This document shows, one piece after another, positions 1-9,048 of a stretch of 64,000 bases of DNA. A program made the translations under genes and the position numbers. This DNA is from UTCFX2 sp963788145 (GTDB lineage: Bacteria; Chloroflexota; Anaerolineae; Anaerolineales; UBA4823). Below the pieces are notes generated by a model that did not search any database, had not been told where the DNA came from, and worked only from the letters and a program-made list of their open reading frames with translations. Location: NCBI GenBank assembly GCA_963788145.1, contig CAWBFQ010000007.1:992001-1056000 (forward strand). Direction: 5' to 3'. Position 1 is the stretch's first letter, and each line of letters opens with the position of its first letter.

Positions 1-1661
1 GTAGTCCCAGTTTCTTTAGAAGAGTTTACATTTACATGCCCATCGTGTTTTTCAATGATTCCAAAAACCTGTGATAACCCTAATCCCGTACCTTGTCCGT
101 GCTCTTTTGTCGTGAAGAAGGGATCGAATACATGTGGCAAGACTTCGGCCGGAATACCTGTGCCGTTATCCGTGAACTGGATTGTGATCCAATCCCTTGG
201 TGAAAGCTTTCCGCAGGCAATACACTCTATTGCGCTCTTTGAATCGAGACGATCCAGATGAATGAGCAGCCTGCCTCCATCTGGCATAGCATCTCGCGCA
301 TTCACGGCCAAATTCATAATCACTTGTTGGATGCGGGTCAGGTCTGCATTGACTACATACGCCCCCGGTTTGAAGCTTAGATCAATCCGAATATTTTCCG
401 GCATTGTTCGTTCCAGCAACTTCACCTGTTCCTTGAGGAAAGGTAGCAGGTCTATTTGACGTCGTTCAAGCATCGTTCGTCGGCTGAAATCGAGGATTTG
501 TTGAATTAGGTCTGATCCGCGTTTGGATTGTTGCAAGATGGTCAACAACCTCTCACGCAATTTCGTAGGCAGGTCGGGGGTGCCAATTGCCATTTCGGTA
601 TAGAGCAGGATGACGGCCAGGATATTGTTAAAGTCATGGGCAATCCCCGCTGCCAATTGTCCAACAGCAGCCAGTCGTTCTTGTTGCTGGCTTTGGTCTT
701 GGATTTCACGTTCGCGGGTGACATCACGCATGACCATCACCCAGCGCTGTTTCTCCGCATCCATCGCAGTGGGTCTGGCAATCACTTCGAAGATGCGTCC
801 CTTAATGACAACATCATGCCATAAATCGTGTGGGTGAGGGGCGAATAATTCAGCCAGGGTTTTCTCGCCCAGGCTCTGAAGAGTATTCCCTTCTTTTGTG
901 CCGAGCAGCTTCTCGAGGTCGGCTTGCGCAACTGGATTTGCCTGGATGATGCACCCCATATCATCCAGCAGGACAACTCCCTCTGGCACGCTGTACATAA
1001 TTTCGCGTACTTGTTGCTCTTGTTTTCGCACTTGAGCCAATAACTCTTCTTTATCAGCCTGGCTTTTTCGAAGCGCTTCTTCTGCCCGCTTTCGTACTTG
1101 CAATTCAGAGTTCAAAGTTTCGTTCGTGGTCACTAATTCTGTGGTACGTGCCTTGACACGTTGTTCTAGCTTCCTCATTTGCGCACTGCAAGGCAACTTC
1201 TACCCGTGTGCGTTCGGCAATTTCTTGTTGTAACTGTTGGTTCTGTGCTTCCAGCCGTCTCTGTAGATTTCGCAGGGTCAGGTGAGTCTCCACTCGCGCC
1301 AGGACCTCTTTGCCTGGAACGGTTTTGTGATGTAATCCACCCCGCCTACAGCAAATCCCTGAACTTTATCGGTTTGTTCATCTAGAGCGCTAACAAATAT
1401 CACCGGGATATTCGAAGTCGCTGTGTCATTCTTGAGTTTCCGACAAACACTATATCCATCCATGCCGGGCATGAGCACATCTAATAAAATAATATCCGGT
1501 AGAGAGATGCGCGCAATTTCCAACGCTGTTTCACCGCCGGATGCTTCGAATACTCTATAGCCATTGGTTTCAAGCATCGTTGATAACAAACGCAGGTTTG
1601 CTATGGTGTCGTCAGCGATGAGTATATTGGCTTTCTGGGGTTGATCCGTTAATTGATCCAT
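1..1661 (-). CDS. Receiver-domain/PAS sensor histidine kinase, partial and frameshifted
   Basis: Signal-transducing histidine kinase whose 3' end lies beyond the left edge. The N-terminal ~120 residues are a CheY-like receiver: ILIADD acidic pocket, phospho-acceptor Asp in ILLDVLMPG, and the conserved KPF lysine. A coiled coil, a PAS-like segment, an H-box of the HDFNN type (IAHDFNNILAV, near 620-640) and an HATPase domain follow, with the G2 box GQGTGLGLSQVFG near 65-100. Two single-base shifts break the frame. One is in the AAA run at 1309-1311, just after KPFQA, where one A appears to be missing. The other is at 1171-1176 in ANEKLEQRV, where one G appears extra. Both flanking frames are well conserved, so this is one gene. 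Either the calls are wrong or the gene has decayed. A receiver placed before the kinase suggests input from another kinase. The signal is unknown. Confidence 0.8.
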
Positions 1662-1705
1662 GAAATCGATAAGGATCTATTCTGTAAACAGGTTTTCTCC
1701 TGAGG

Positions 1706-2431
1706 CTACCCTATGACCTGGGTGATAGCGTCTGCATTGGGGTATGCTTTTCTCCCACACTGCCCAAAGATATGGGCATAAACAGCGCCTGTCCAGGCGC
1801 CTGCAATGGCACTGGAAGCCCAAAGCAGTAATTGGCCCACACAAGGGATCCAGCCCAGAACCACACCCACAACCCCGATCATCACACCGACGATCAGTCC
1901 GGCGACCAGGGAAATTAACCACGCCACCAGGTAATCGCTGGTATATCCGCTGATTATATGAAAGATCTCACGCAATTGAAAGCAAGCTTGAAATGTGCCT
2001 TGACGAGCAAAACGAATCTGTACGGCTGGGAAGAAAAAGCTGAAAAGCAAGAAATAAAACCCAATGCAACAAAACATGGCAATTCCGGCAACAGATGTCA
2101 CGGCAGCCAGCCCACCCTGCAAGTCTGAGTCCTGTACGAATGCTGGGATGAACATAATACCTAACGGTAAGCAGAGGAACAATAAACCAGGCAGAGCGTA
2201 GAGGAAGCCGGCGACGGTGATCAATAAACCCTTCATAAAACGTTCTGCGAAATCGTCCCATTCGGGCAAGGGAAAAGCCTTGTCATCCATTACATTTCTC
2301 ATAATATCGATGTAGTAGCCGACCCAGGCCAGATTTAGAATCGGGACCAGTGTAATCAAAGCCCCGATACCGAGTTTAGATAGCCAGCGCTCGTCCTCAA
2401 AGGTATATTGTAGCGATTTCCCGATATCCAC
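1706..2431 (-). CDS. DUF4013 integral membrane protein
   Basis: A 241-residue polytopic membrane protein with the features of DUF4013: an N-terminal amphipathic segment (MDIGKSLQYTFEDERW), a WVGYYIDIMRN motif after the first hydrophobic segment, a PLPEWDDFAERFMKG motif, then four to five further hydrophobic segments rich in Gly and Val. The family has no established biochemical role. A purine-rich AAGGAG lies just upstream of the start. The gene follows no obvious partner: the sensor kinase starts 44 bp downstream on the same strand, so the two may be co-transcribed. Family assignment is by motif recognition only. Confidence 0.75.
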   Translation of the reverse strand: MDIGKSLQYTFEDERWLSKLGIGALITLVPILNLAWVGYYIDIMRNVMDDKAFPLPEWDDFAERFMKGLLITVAGFLYALPGLLFLCLPLGIMFIPAFVQDSDLQGGLAAVTSVAGIAMFCCIGFYFLLFSFFFPAVQIRFARQGTFQACFQLREIFHIISGYTSDYLVAWLISLVAGLIVGVMIGVVGVVLGWIPCVGQLLLWASSAIAGAWTGAVYAHIFGQCGRKAYPNADAITQVIG

Positions 2432-2605
2432 GTGATTGCTCCTTCATCATTGACTTATCAATACTATTCTGGGTGTAGCTCGTCTTGTCTTTGATTGATC
2501 CTACGGACAATTCTCCACCTCTTTGCCGAATGAATCCATTCTACCACAGCCAAATTATCCGTTGCAGAGGGGAAATCTCTCAAGCCCCCAGAATTCGGTG
2601 AAATT

Positions 2606-2635
2606 TTCAATTCATTTAAAAGATGCTGGTAAAAT
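2606..2635 (+). promoter_or_regulatory. Candidate sigma70-type promoter
   Basis: TTCAAT and TAAAAT separated by 18 bp, about 50 bp before the small membrane protein gene, in the divergent spacer to the DUF4013 gene. The -35 match is weak. Confidence 0.3.
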
Positions 2636-2685
2636 CGATCACAGATCCATATTCCAATATTCAAGAACTGGAAGGGAAATCATCC

Positions 2686-2991
2686 ATGAATAATCTTGCA
2701 GTAATTCTTCTCGCGATCTGGTTGATCATAATGGGTTTGGCCCCGCTGCTCAATCTGCGGTTGCCCTCGCTTGATCTGATCCTGGGGCTGCTCGCGGTTG
2801 CATCTGGCATGTTATTTCTGTTGAGATCTACGAAACTCCACCTGGGTGGGAAGTATGGAATGATATTTCTGGCGATCTATCTTATTCTAGCCGGCTTGTT
2901 GCCACTTCTATCCATTAATCTCCCTGCCGGTGGGTTGATTCTCAATATCCTGGCGATCGCAGCAGGGGCTCTATTGCTGCTCAAGCGCTGA
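2686..2991 (+). CDS. Small four-helix membrane protein
   Basis: A 101-residue hydrophobic protein with no family I can name. It consists of two similar halves. Each has a Leu/Ile-rich helix ending in a short PL-N-LP or PLLSINLP turn, followed by a second Gly/Ala-rich helix (ILGLLAVASGMLFLL and ILNILAIAAGALLLL). The half-length internal repeat suggests duplication of a two-helix hairpin. The ATG at 2686 is chosen over the upstream in-frame ATG at 2623 because GAAGGGA precedes it at normal spacing and the extra N-terminus is not hydrophobic. The thioesterase gene starts 13 bp downstream, so the two are probably one transcript. Confidence 0.7.
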   Translation: MNNLAVILLAIWLIIMGLAPLLNLRLPSLDLILGLLAVASGMLFLLRSTKLHLGGKYGMIFLAIYLILAGLLPLLSINLPAGGLILNILAIAAGALLLLKR

Positions 2992-3004
2992 CCTTATACA
3001 TATC

Positions 3005-3442
3005 ATGGCTGAACTTTGCTTAATTACTTTTCGAGGGTTGGTTTATCCCTGGCATTGCGACCACATGGGACACATGAATGTCCAGCATTATGTTGGAATG
3101 TTTGATCAGGCAACCTGGCAGATGTTTGCCGTGATCGGTGTCACTCCCACATATATGCATGAGAAGCATTGCGGTGTGGCGGCAATTCGTCAGATGATTA
3201 CTTATCGGCGCGAATTACTCCCCGGGGACCTCATCACCATTCGCACTGGTATCCTGGAAATCGATCAGAAGGTCATCCGTTTTTATCACGAAATGGTGAA
3301 GGATGAAACGGGAGAGATTTCAGCGACAACAATGATCACCGGGGTTCATATGGACACCCAAATCCGCAGAGCCCGCCCGTTTCCAAAAGATGTGGTGGCT
3401 AAAGCCAGTCAGATGATCGTCGAAATGGCCCCGGAAATATAG
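3005..3442 (+). CDS. Hotdog-fold acyl-CoA thioesterase (4HBT type)
   Basis: A 145-residue single hotdog-domain protein of the 4-hydroxybenzoyl-CoA thioesterase/YbgC/FadM group. The hallmark WHCDHMGHMNVQHYV segment (residues 16-30) holds the Asp and the following His/Asn of the active-site loop. The later YRRELLPGDLITIRTGI strand is the conserved central beta strand. It is expected to hydrolyse a cytosolic acyl-CoA. Chain length cannot be read from the sequence. No strong ribosome-binding site is seen, and translation may be coupled to the small membrane protein ending 13 bp upstream. Confidence 0.82.
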   Translation: MAELCLITFRGLVYPWHCDHMGHMNVQHYVGMFDQATWQMFAVIGVTPTYMHEKHCGVAAIRQMITYRRELLPGDLITIRTGILEIDQKVIRFYHEMVKDETGEISATTMITGVHMDTQIRRARPFPKDVVAKASQMIVEMAPEI

Positions 3443-3587
3443 GATGAAAGAGAGAAACAGCATCTCTATAATTATTTGATTAAACAACCAATCGGTAATA
3501 AATAAAATTGATCACGTGTGTTAAAATGGCAGCCAGTGATTGAACCTATTCTTTGTATTGACAGATAACGCAAATAAGGATTGACAA

Positions 3588-4472
3588 ATGGAAACCAGCC
3601 TGACAGCTTACTTATCATCCGGGCAAACTTTGATCGCCGATGGCGCAACGGGGACGATGCTGATGGCTGCCGGTTTGCCCGCCGGAACCCCGCCGGAGGT
3701 CTGGAATATCGAACAGCCAGATCAGATTATCAGCCTTCATTCGGCTTACATGCAAGCCGGGTCCCAAATCATCTTGACGAATACTTTCGGCGGCAGCCGG
3801 ATAAAGCTCGCCAAAGCTGGCTTCGCCGATCGATCCCGCCAGTATAACCAGGCGGCGGCTCAATTAGCCCACCAGGCTGCTGGTCAGAATGCCTATGTCG
3901 GCGGGGATATCGGTCCAACTGGCGAGTTAATGGCGCCGATGGGGACGCTCACATACGAGTCCGCCCTCGACGCATTTTCTGAACAAGCCGCTGCATTGGC
4001 TGAGGGTGGGGTAGATGTTATTTGGGTGGAAACGATGAGCGACCTCGACGAAGCGCGTGCTGCGATTAAAGCGGCCAGGTCGGTTACATCTTTACCTGTT
4101 TTTTGCTCTTTGAGCTTTGGAAGAAGAGGACGCACCATCATGGGGGTCACCCCCAAACAAGCTGCCCTGGAGCTATGGCCTCTGGGCTTATCTGCTATAG
4201 GCGCTAATTGTGGAGAAGGGTTGGAAATGATCCCCGATGTACTGACACAAATGCGCGCTGCCCTGCCACAAGCTGTTTTAATAGCTAAACCCAATGCTGG
4301 TCTTCCCAAGGTGGTTCAAGATACTACAGTCTATGATGTAGAACCCCCTGAGTTCGCTGACAAGATGCTGGGTTTCATTGATTTTGGGGCACAGGTTGTA
4401 GGTTCTTGTTGCGGCAGCAATCCAACTTATATTGCCGAGCTGGCTCATAGAATTGCTTTAATTCGCCGCTGA
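3588..4472 (+). CDS. Homocysteine S-methyltransferase family protein
   Basis: A 294-residue zinc-dependent homocysteine methyltransferase domain, as in the N-terminal module of MetH and in BHMT/MmuM. It begins with a (beta/alpha)8 barrel signature (LIADGATGTML, then TNTFGGSR). The Zn-binding cysteines are in GANCGEG and in VGSCCGSNP near the C-terminus. At this length it contains only the homocysteine domain and lacks the pterin, cobalamin and activation domains of MetH. It therefore needs an external methyl donor, such as a separate corrinoid protein, betaine or S-methylmethionine. AAGGA lies 7 nt before the ATG. I see no SAM or cobalamin riboswitch in the 145-bp leader. pgm follows after 46 bp. 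Confidence 0.85.
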   Translation: METSLTAYLSSGQTLIADGATGTMLMAAGLPAGTPPEVWNIEQPDQIISLHSAYMQAGSQIILTNTFGGSRIKLAKAGFADRSRQYNQAAAQLAHQAAGQNAYVGGDIGPTGELMAPMGTLTYESALDAFSEQAAALAEGGVDVIWVETMSDLDEARAAIKAARSVTSLPVFCSLSFGRRGRTIMGVTPKQAALELWPLGLSAIGANCGEGLEMIPDVLTQMRAALPQAVLIAKPNAGLPKVVQDTTVYDVEPPEFADKMLGFIDFGAQVVGSCCGSNPTYIAELAHRIALIRR

Positions 4473-4518
4473 CTTTTGATCTCAGCTTTCTCAATTTGAG
4501 ACGAACAGGAGAAAACCG

Positions 4519-6171
4519 ATGGGTGTAAGCAATTTGGCAGGTAAACCTGCTCCAAAAGAATTGAAAGTCAATATACCCCGTTTGATCTCTGCTTATTACA
4601 CCCTTAAGCCTGACCCGACTGTTCCTGCTCAGAGGGTGTCTTTTGGCACATCCGGCCACCGTGGGGTTTCGTTTGAGCAGACGTTCAATGAGGATCACAT
4701 CCTTGCGACCTGCCAGGCGATTTGTGAATTCCGCCAGCAAAAAGGATACAGCGGCCCTCTCCATCTAGGCATGGATACACACGCGCTGTCAGAAGCAGCC
4801 CATGCTACCGCTCTGGAAGTATTTGCTGCGAATGGTGTCAGCGTTCGTTATCAGGTGGGTTTGGGCTATACCCCTACACCTGTGATCTCGCATGCGATTC
4901 TGTCCTATAATCGGGGGCGCACCACTGGTCTGGCGGATGGTGTTGTGATCACTCCTTCTCATAACCCACCCACCGATGGAGGTCTAAAATATAATCCGCC
5001 TGAGGCTGGCCCAGCTGATACGGAGACAACAAAAATCATTCAAGACCGTGCGAACCAGATCCTTAACGATGGCTTGCGTCCGGTCAAACGTATCTCTTAC
5101 TCCAGCGCAATCCGTTCCGCATCCGTCAAGGCATATGATTATATGATCCCCTACATCCTCGACCTGGGAAGTGTGGTGGATCTTAAAGCTGTTTCAAACT
5201 CAGGCATCAAGATGGGTGTGGACCCGATGGGAGGCGCGGCAATCCATTATTGGGATCGTATTGCCGAACAGTATCAGCTGCACCTGGAGGTTGTCCACCC
5301 GGAGGTGGATCCAACTTTTGGCTTTATGACGGTGGATTGGGATGGGAAGATTCGGATGAACTCGTCCTCGCCGTATGCGATGAGGCGCCTGATTGATTTG
5401 AAAGATCGCTTTGATATCGCTTTTGGCAACGATCCGGATGTTGACCGACATGGGATCGTCGCCCCCAGTTCTGGTTTGATGGACCCTAATCATTTTCTCA
5501 CCACGGCTATTTGGTATTTGTTCACCCATCGCCTAGACTGGAGTCCGAATGCCCAGGTTGGCAAGACTTTAGTCTCGAGCTTGATGATTGATAAGGTTGC
5601 TCTTAGCCTAGCGAGGCAAGTATGTGAAGTGCCTGTTGGTTTCAAGTGGTTTGTGGCTGGACTGCTGAGTGGGGCGTTTGGCTTTGGTGGAGAAGAGAGC
5701 GCTGGCGCGTCATTCCTGAGAATGAATGGTTCCGTCTGGACGACTGATAAAGACGGCATCATTCTCGATTTGTTGGCTGCAGAAATTTCTGCGGTCATCG
5801 GGCAAGACCCCGGTCAATGTTATCAGCAATTGGAAGATCAATTCGGTAAGAGCTATTATGCCCGGATTGACGCCCCTGCCGAACCGGCGCAGAAAGCCGT
5901 CTTGAAAGATCTGTCGCCGGAAAATATCCGGGCGGATTTGCTGGCAGGATATCCCATCACGGCCAGACTCACCCGCGCCCCTGGAAATCAAGCCCCTATT
6001 GGTGGAATCAAAGTCACCACGGATTATGGCTGGTTTGCCGCACGTCCCTCCGGCACTGAAAATGTGTATAAAATCTATGCCGAGAGCTTGCTCGAAGAAG
6101 ATCACCTCCACCTGATCCAACATGAAGCCCAGGAAATCGTTTCACAGGCCTTCGGGCTGGCTGGTGTCTAG
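4519..6171 (+). CDS. pgm: Phosphoglucomutase, alpha-D-glucose specific
   Basis: A 550-residue phosphoglucomutase that interconverts glucose-1-phosphate and glucose-6-phosphate. Family motifs in order: FGTSGHRG near residue 41, the phosphoserine loop ITPSHNPPTDGGLKYN, the metal loop DPDVDRHGI, the sugar-specificity loop FGGEESAGAS, and the phosphate-binding RPSGTENVYKIYAES near the C-terminus. Length and the GHRG form match the E. coli Pgm type rather than the shorter ManB/GlmM types. AGGAG precedes the start. Its last 30 bp overlap the end of the convergent deoB gene. Confidence 0.95.
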   Translation: MGVSNLAGKPAPKELKVNIPRLISAYYTLKPDPTVPAQRVSFGTSGHRGVSFEQTFNEDHILATCQAICEFRQQKGYSGPLHLGMDTHALSEAAHATALEVFAANGVSVRYQVGLGYTPTPVISHAILSYNRGRTTGLADGVVITPSHNPPTDGGLKYNPPEAGPADTETTKIIQDRANQILNDGLRPVKRISYSSAIRSASVKAYDYMIPYILDLGSVVDLKAVSNSGIKMGVDPMGGAAIHYWDRIAEQYQLHLEVVHPEVDPTFGFMTVDWDGKIRMNSSSPYAMRRLIDLKDRFDIAFGNDPDVDRHGIVAPSSGLMDPNHFLTTAIWYLFTHRLDWSPNAQVGKTLVSSLMIDKVALSLARQVCEVPVGFKWFVAGLLSGAFGFGGEESAGASFLRMNGSVWTTDKDGIILDLLAAEISAVIGQDPGQCYQQLEDQFGKSYYARIDAPAEPAQKAVLKDLSPENIRADLLAGYPITARLTRAPGNQAPIGGIKVTTDYGWFAARPSGTENVYKIYAESLLEEDHLHLIQHEAQEIVSQAFGLAGV

Positions 6172-7347
6172 CGATAGGATATCTTTTAAGAAGCTGATCC
6201 CGGCTTGCGGCGGCTCTAGCGAAAAAGCTTCGGTGATCGTTGCTCCAACATCGCTGAAGCTTTTGCGCGTGCCAAGGTTAACCCCTCCCTTAACCTGCGG
6301 CCCAAAGACCAACAAAGGTGAACACTCGCGTGAATGGTCTGTGCTTGGAGTGGTAGGATCCACGCCATGGTCGGCGACGAACATCGCAATATCACCGCGC
6401 CGCAGGTGGTTCTGGATCTCTGGAACGGCGTTATCTACCTGTTTTAAGGCTGCGGCATAACCGACCGGGTCATTGCGATGTCCGTAGATCATGTCAAATT
6501 CGATCAGGTTTGCAAAGAGCACCCCTTTAAAATTCTCATCCAGGAATTCAATGATCCCCTTCAGACTCTCGATATTGTTGAGCGTGTGCTTCGATTTTGT
6601 AATACCCGTGTGCGCCATAATGTCGTCGATTTTTCCGACCGAGCATACTTCGAGTCCGGCTTCGGTCACTTTTTGCAGGACTGTTTTAGTTTGCGGCATG
6701 AGGGGATAATCCCGCCTGTGCTCAGTACGCTTGAAGTTCTCTGGATTGGTCCCCACAAATGGACGGGCAATCACCCGTCCGACTGCATGCTCCCCATTCA
6801 ACATCTCGCGCGCTTGCAGGCACATCCAATAGAGCTGGTCGATCGGAATCACCTCCTCGTTTGCAGCGATCTGAAACACGCTGTCTCCCGAGGTATAAAC
6901 GATTGGTTTACCCGTGTGGATGTGCTCCATCCCCAATTCCTTGATGATCTCTGTTCCCGATGCAGGCATATTCCCCAGCACACCTCGTCCAATCCGTTTT
7001 TCAAACGCCTCGATCATATCGGATGGGAAACCGTTAGGGTAGGTTGGGAAAGGTTTTGAGAGAATCACCCCCATCATCTCCCAATGGCCAGAGATGGTAT
7101 CTTTCCCGGCAGACATGGGGGCCATTCTGCCGTAGGCCCCAGTTGGATGCGTCGCAGGCGGCACGCCTTGCATTGCTGTGATTAATCCCAAGCCGATCTG
7201 ACCCATATTCGGTAGATCCAAACCACCTACTACTCGGTCTGTATTACCGAGCGAATTGCTACCCACATCTCCGTAGGCTGCTGCGTCAGGCGCTTCTCCC
7301 GCTCCTACCCCATCCAGAACAATGACGATTATCCTTTGGATATCCAT
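6142..7347 (-). CDS. deoB: Phosphopentomutase
   Basis: A 401-residue alkaline-phosphatase-superfamily mutase that converts ribose-1-phosphate or deoxyribose-1-phosphate to the 5-phosphate in nucleoside salvage. Key motifs: VLDGVGAGEAPDA (metal Asp), GKDTISGHWEMMG (phospho-Thr region), NLIEFDMIYGHRNDP and VADHGVDPTTPSTDHSRE (metal ligands). The ATG at 7347 is preferred over the TTG eight codons upstream because GGAGAGGA sits at the right distance and MDIQRIIVIVLDG is the usual N-terminus. The gene is convergent with pgm and overlaps its stop by 30 bp, so the two mRNAs are complementary at their ends. Confidence 0.95.
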   Translation of the reverse strand: MDIQRIIVIVLDGVGAGEAPDAAAYGDVGSNSLGNTDRVVGGLDLPNMGQIGLGLITAMQGVPPATHPTGAYGRMAPMSAGKDTISGHWEMMGVILSKPFPTYPNGFPSDMIEAFEKRIGRGVLGNMPASGTEIIKELGMEHIHTGKPIVYTSGDSVFQIAANEEVIPIDQLYWMCLQAREMLNGEHAVGRVIARPFVGTNPENFKRTEHRRDYPLMPQTKTVLQKVTEAGLEVCSVGKIDDIMAHTGITKSKHTLNNIESLKGIIEFLDENFKGVLFANLIEFDMIYGHRNDPVGYAAALKQVDNAVPEIQNHLRRGDIAMFVADHGVDPTTPSTDHSRECSPLLVFGPQVKGGVNLGTRKSFSDVGATITEAFSLEPPQAGISFLKDILSLDTSQPEGL

Positions 7348-7567
7348 TTGCTTTTCCGTCCTCTCCAACAATGCGGCGCGACCTGCTCAAACGATAGCCT
7401 ATTCTAACTTGAAATGGGTTGTTTCTTTCGTCGAACTCAATTCGATGACAATAGGAAACTTCGATTAGATTATAATTTCCTCTGCAAATTAGAAATCGGC
7501 GTTGATGGGTAATGACAAATGTTTATATTATCGGCATTTCAGGATGAGATGGATCAGGAGTGACACG

Positions 7568-9022
7568 ATGGGAAAATGGTTTGGCACTGATGGCATTCGA
7601 GGAACTGTGGGCGAATGGCCCATGCTCCCGGAATTTGTTCTTCAACTTGGCCGAGCAGCGGGGACAGTTATCCGCGCCCAAGCCCGTGAAGCCACGGTTG
7701 TGATCGGGCGAGATACCCGCCAGTCCAGTGCAATGTTGCAGGAGGCGCTGGATGCCGGACTGATGGCCAGCGGTGTGCATGTAGTCGATTTGGGGGTTGT
7801 TCCAACTCCTGGAGTAGCCTGGCTAGTCCGCTACATCAACGCCGATGCCGGGGTGGTCATCTCGGCTTCGCACAATCCTGCTGGCCAGAATGGGATTAAG
7901 TTCTTTCATCGGACCGGGCGTAAGCTCCCGGATGAGATCGAATTGCAAATAGAAGCCTGTATCGAGCAAGCATTGAAACGGGATATTTCTTCTAGCGTCC
8001 ATTCAACTCTTGGGCATGTGCATGACGGTGAGATTTTTCAGGAGCTGTATATCCGCGATCTATTATCTGAGCACCCCAGGATTAATCTGGACAGAATGAA
8101 GCTGGTGATGGATTGCGCCAATGGAGCAGCTTCGGCGATAGCCCCGGAAGTATTCAGTCGCCTGGGGGCCGAAGTGGTTGCAATTCATGCTTCTCCGAAC
8201 GGGGTCAATATCAATCTGGATGCTGGATCCGAACATGTTCGTCGGTCGAAAGATGAGATGAACTTGCTGATCCAGCATCATCAGGCTCGCTTTGGGCTGG
8301 CATTTGATGGGGATGCCGACAGGGTGGTCTTAATTGACGAGACCGGTAATTTGATTGATGGCGATCATATGCTTGGAATGCTCTCGCGGTATTTCGATGA
8401 GCGCGGTCAGTTGTTGGCCCGCGCGGTTGTCACTACAGTCATGCGCAACAGTGGATTGAAAGCGCGCCTCGAAAGCTCCGGCATACATATGTTTGAGACA
8501 CCGGTAGGAGATAAGTACGTTACCGATAAAATCTTTGAGTTGAGAGACGCAGATTCGTCCGCCGGGAAAATTGGTCTTGGCGGAGAGCAGGCCGGACATA
8601 TTCTGATCGTAGACGATGGTCATCCAACCGGGGATGGCATTCGCACTGCTTTGTATGTAATCCAGGCTTTTCTGGATTCCGGACTGGATTCTTTGGCTGC
8701 ATTTGCCGCAGAAGTAGGTAAAACCCCCCAGATCATCGCTTCGGCTCATGTAGGAAATGGCCAGCGTTTTTCTCGCCAGGAACTGGACGTGAAGGAAGCG
8801 ATCATACTCCAGACCAGTGGGATCATCCGGGTGAACCTACGCTATTCGGGCACAGAGCCGCTTTTGCGCGCCATGTTGGAGTCAGATGGGAGCTTGAACG
8901 AAGAGCAGTTGGCCGAGGTTGCCTTTGAAATCTGCCGTGAGGCCCAGCAGCTTTCTGGAGGGCATGAAACTCCGGTGGATATTCTTAATACCACTCGTGG
9001 TGGGACCATCTCAATCATTTGA
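7568..9022 (+). CDS. glmM: Phosphoglucosamine mutase
   Basis: A 484-residue enzyme that converts glucosamine-6-phosphate to glucosamine-1-phosphate for UDP-GlcNAc and peptidoglycan synthesis. It starts with MGKWFGTDGIRG, has the phosphoserine loop SASHNPAGQNGIKFF near residue 100, the metal loop DGDADR, the sugar loop GGEQAGHI and the phosphate-binding RYSGTEPLLR. ATG 7568 is chosen over the in-frame ATG at 7502 because AGGAG precedes it and the family starts with M-KYFGTDG. A TATAAT box at 7471-7476 could be its -10, but no good -35 is visible. It is divergent from deoB. Confidence 0.94.
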   Translation: MGKWFGTDGIRGTVGEWPMLPEFVLQLGRAAGTVIRAQAREATVVIGRDTRQSSAMLQEALDAGLMASGVHVVDLGVVPTPGVAWLVRYINADAGVVISASHNPAGQNGIKFFHRTGRKLPDEIELQIEACIEQALKRDISSSVHSTLGHVHDGEIFQELYIRDLLSEHPRINLDRMKLVMDCANGAASAIAPEVFSRLGAEVVAIHASPNGVNINLDAGSEHVRRSKDEMNLLIQHHQARFGLAFDGDADRVVLIDETGNLIDGDHMLGMLSRYFDERGQLLARAVVTTVMRNSGLKARLESSGIHMFETPVGDKYVTDKIFELRDADSSAGKIGLGGEQAGHILIVDDGHPTGDGIRTALYVIQAFLDSGLDSLAAFAAEVGKTPQIIASAHVGNGQRFSRQELDVKEAIILQTSGIIRVNLRYSGTEPLLRAMLESDGSLNEEQLAEVAFEICREAQQLSGGHETPVDILNTTRGGTISII

Positions 9023-9048
9023 TGTGATCTCTTCCAAATTTTTATGCT

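Noticed and set aside
2464..2664. A 66-residue minus-strand open frame between the DUF4013 and small membrane genes
   Set aside because: No ribosome-binding site, no hydrophobic or conserved pattern, and it overlaps the divergent promoter region.
3443..3587. SAM or cobalamin riboswitch before the homocysteine methyltransferase gene
   Set aside because: The leader is AT-rich without the conserved B12-box or S-box segments or a paired core.
6122..7059. Open frames opposite deoB on the plus strand
   Set aside because: They are shadows of deoB codon use, with no ribosome-binding site and no recognisable protein features.
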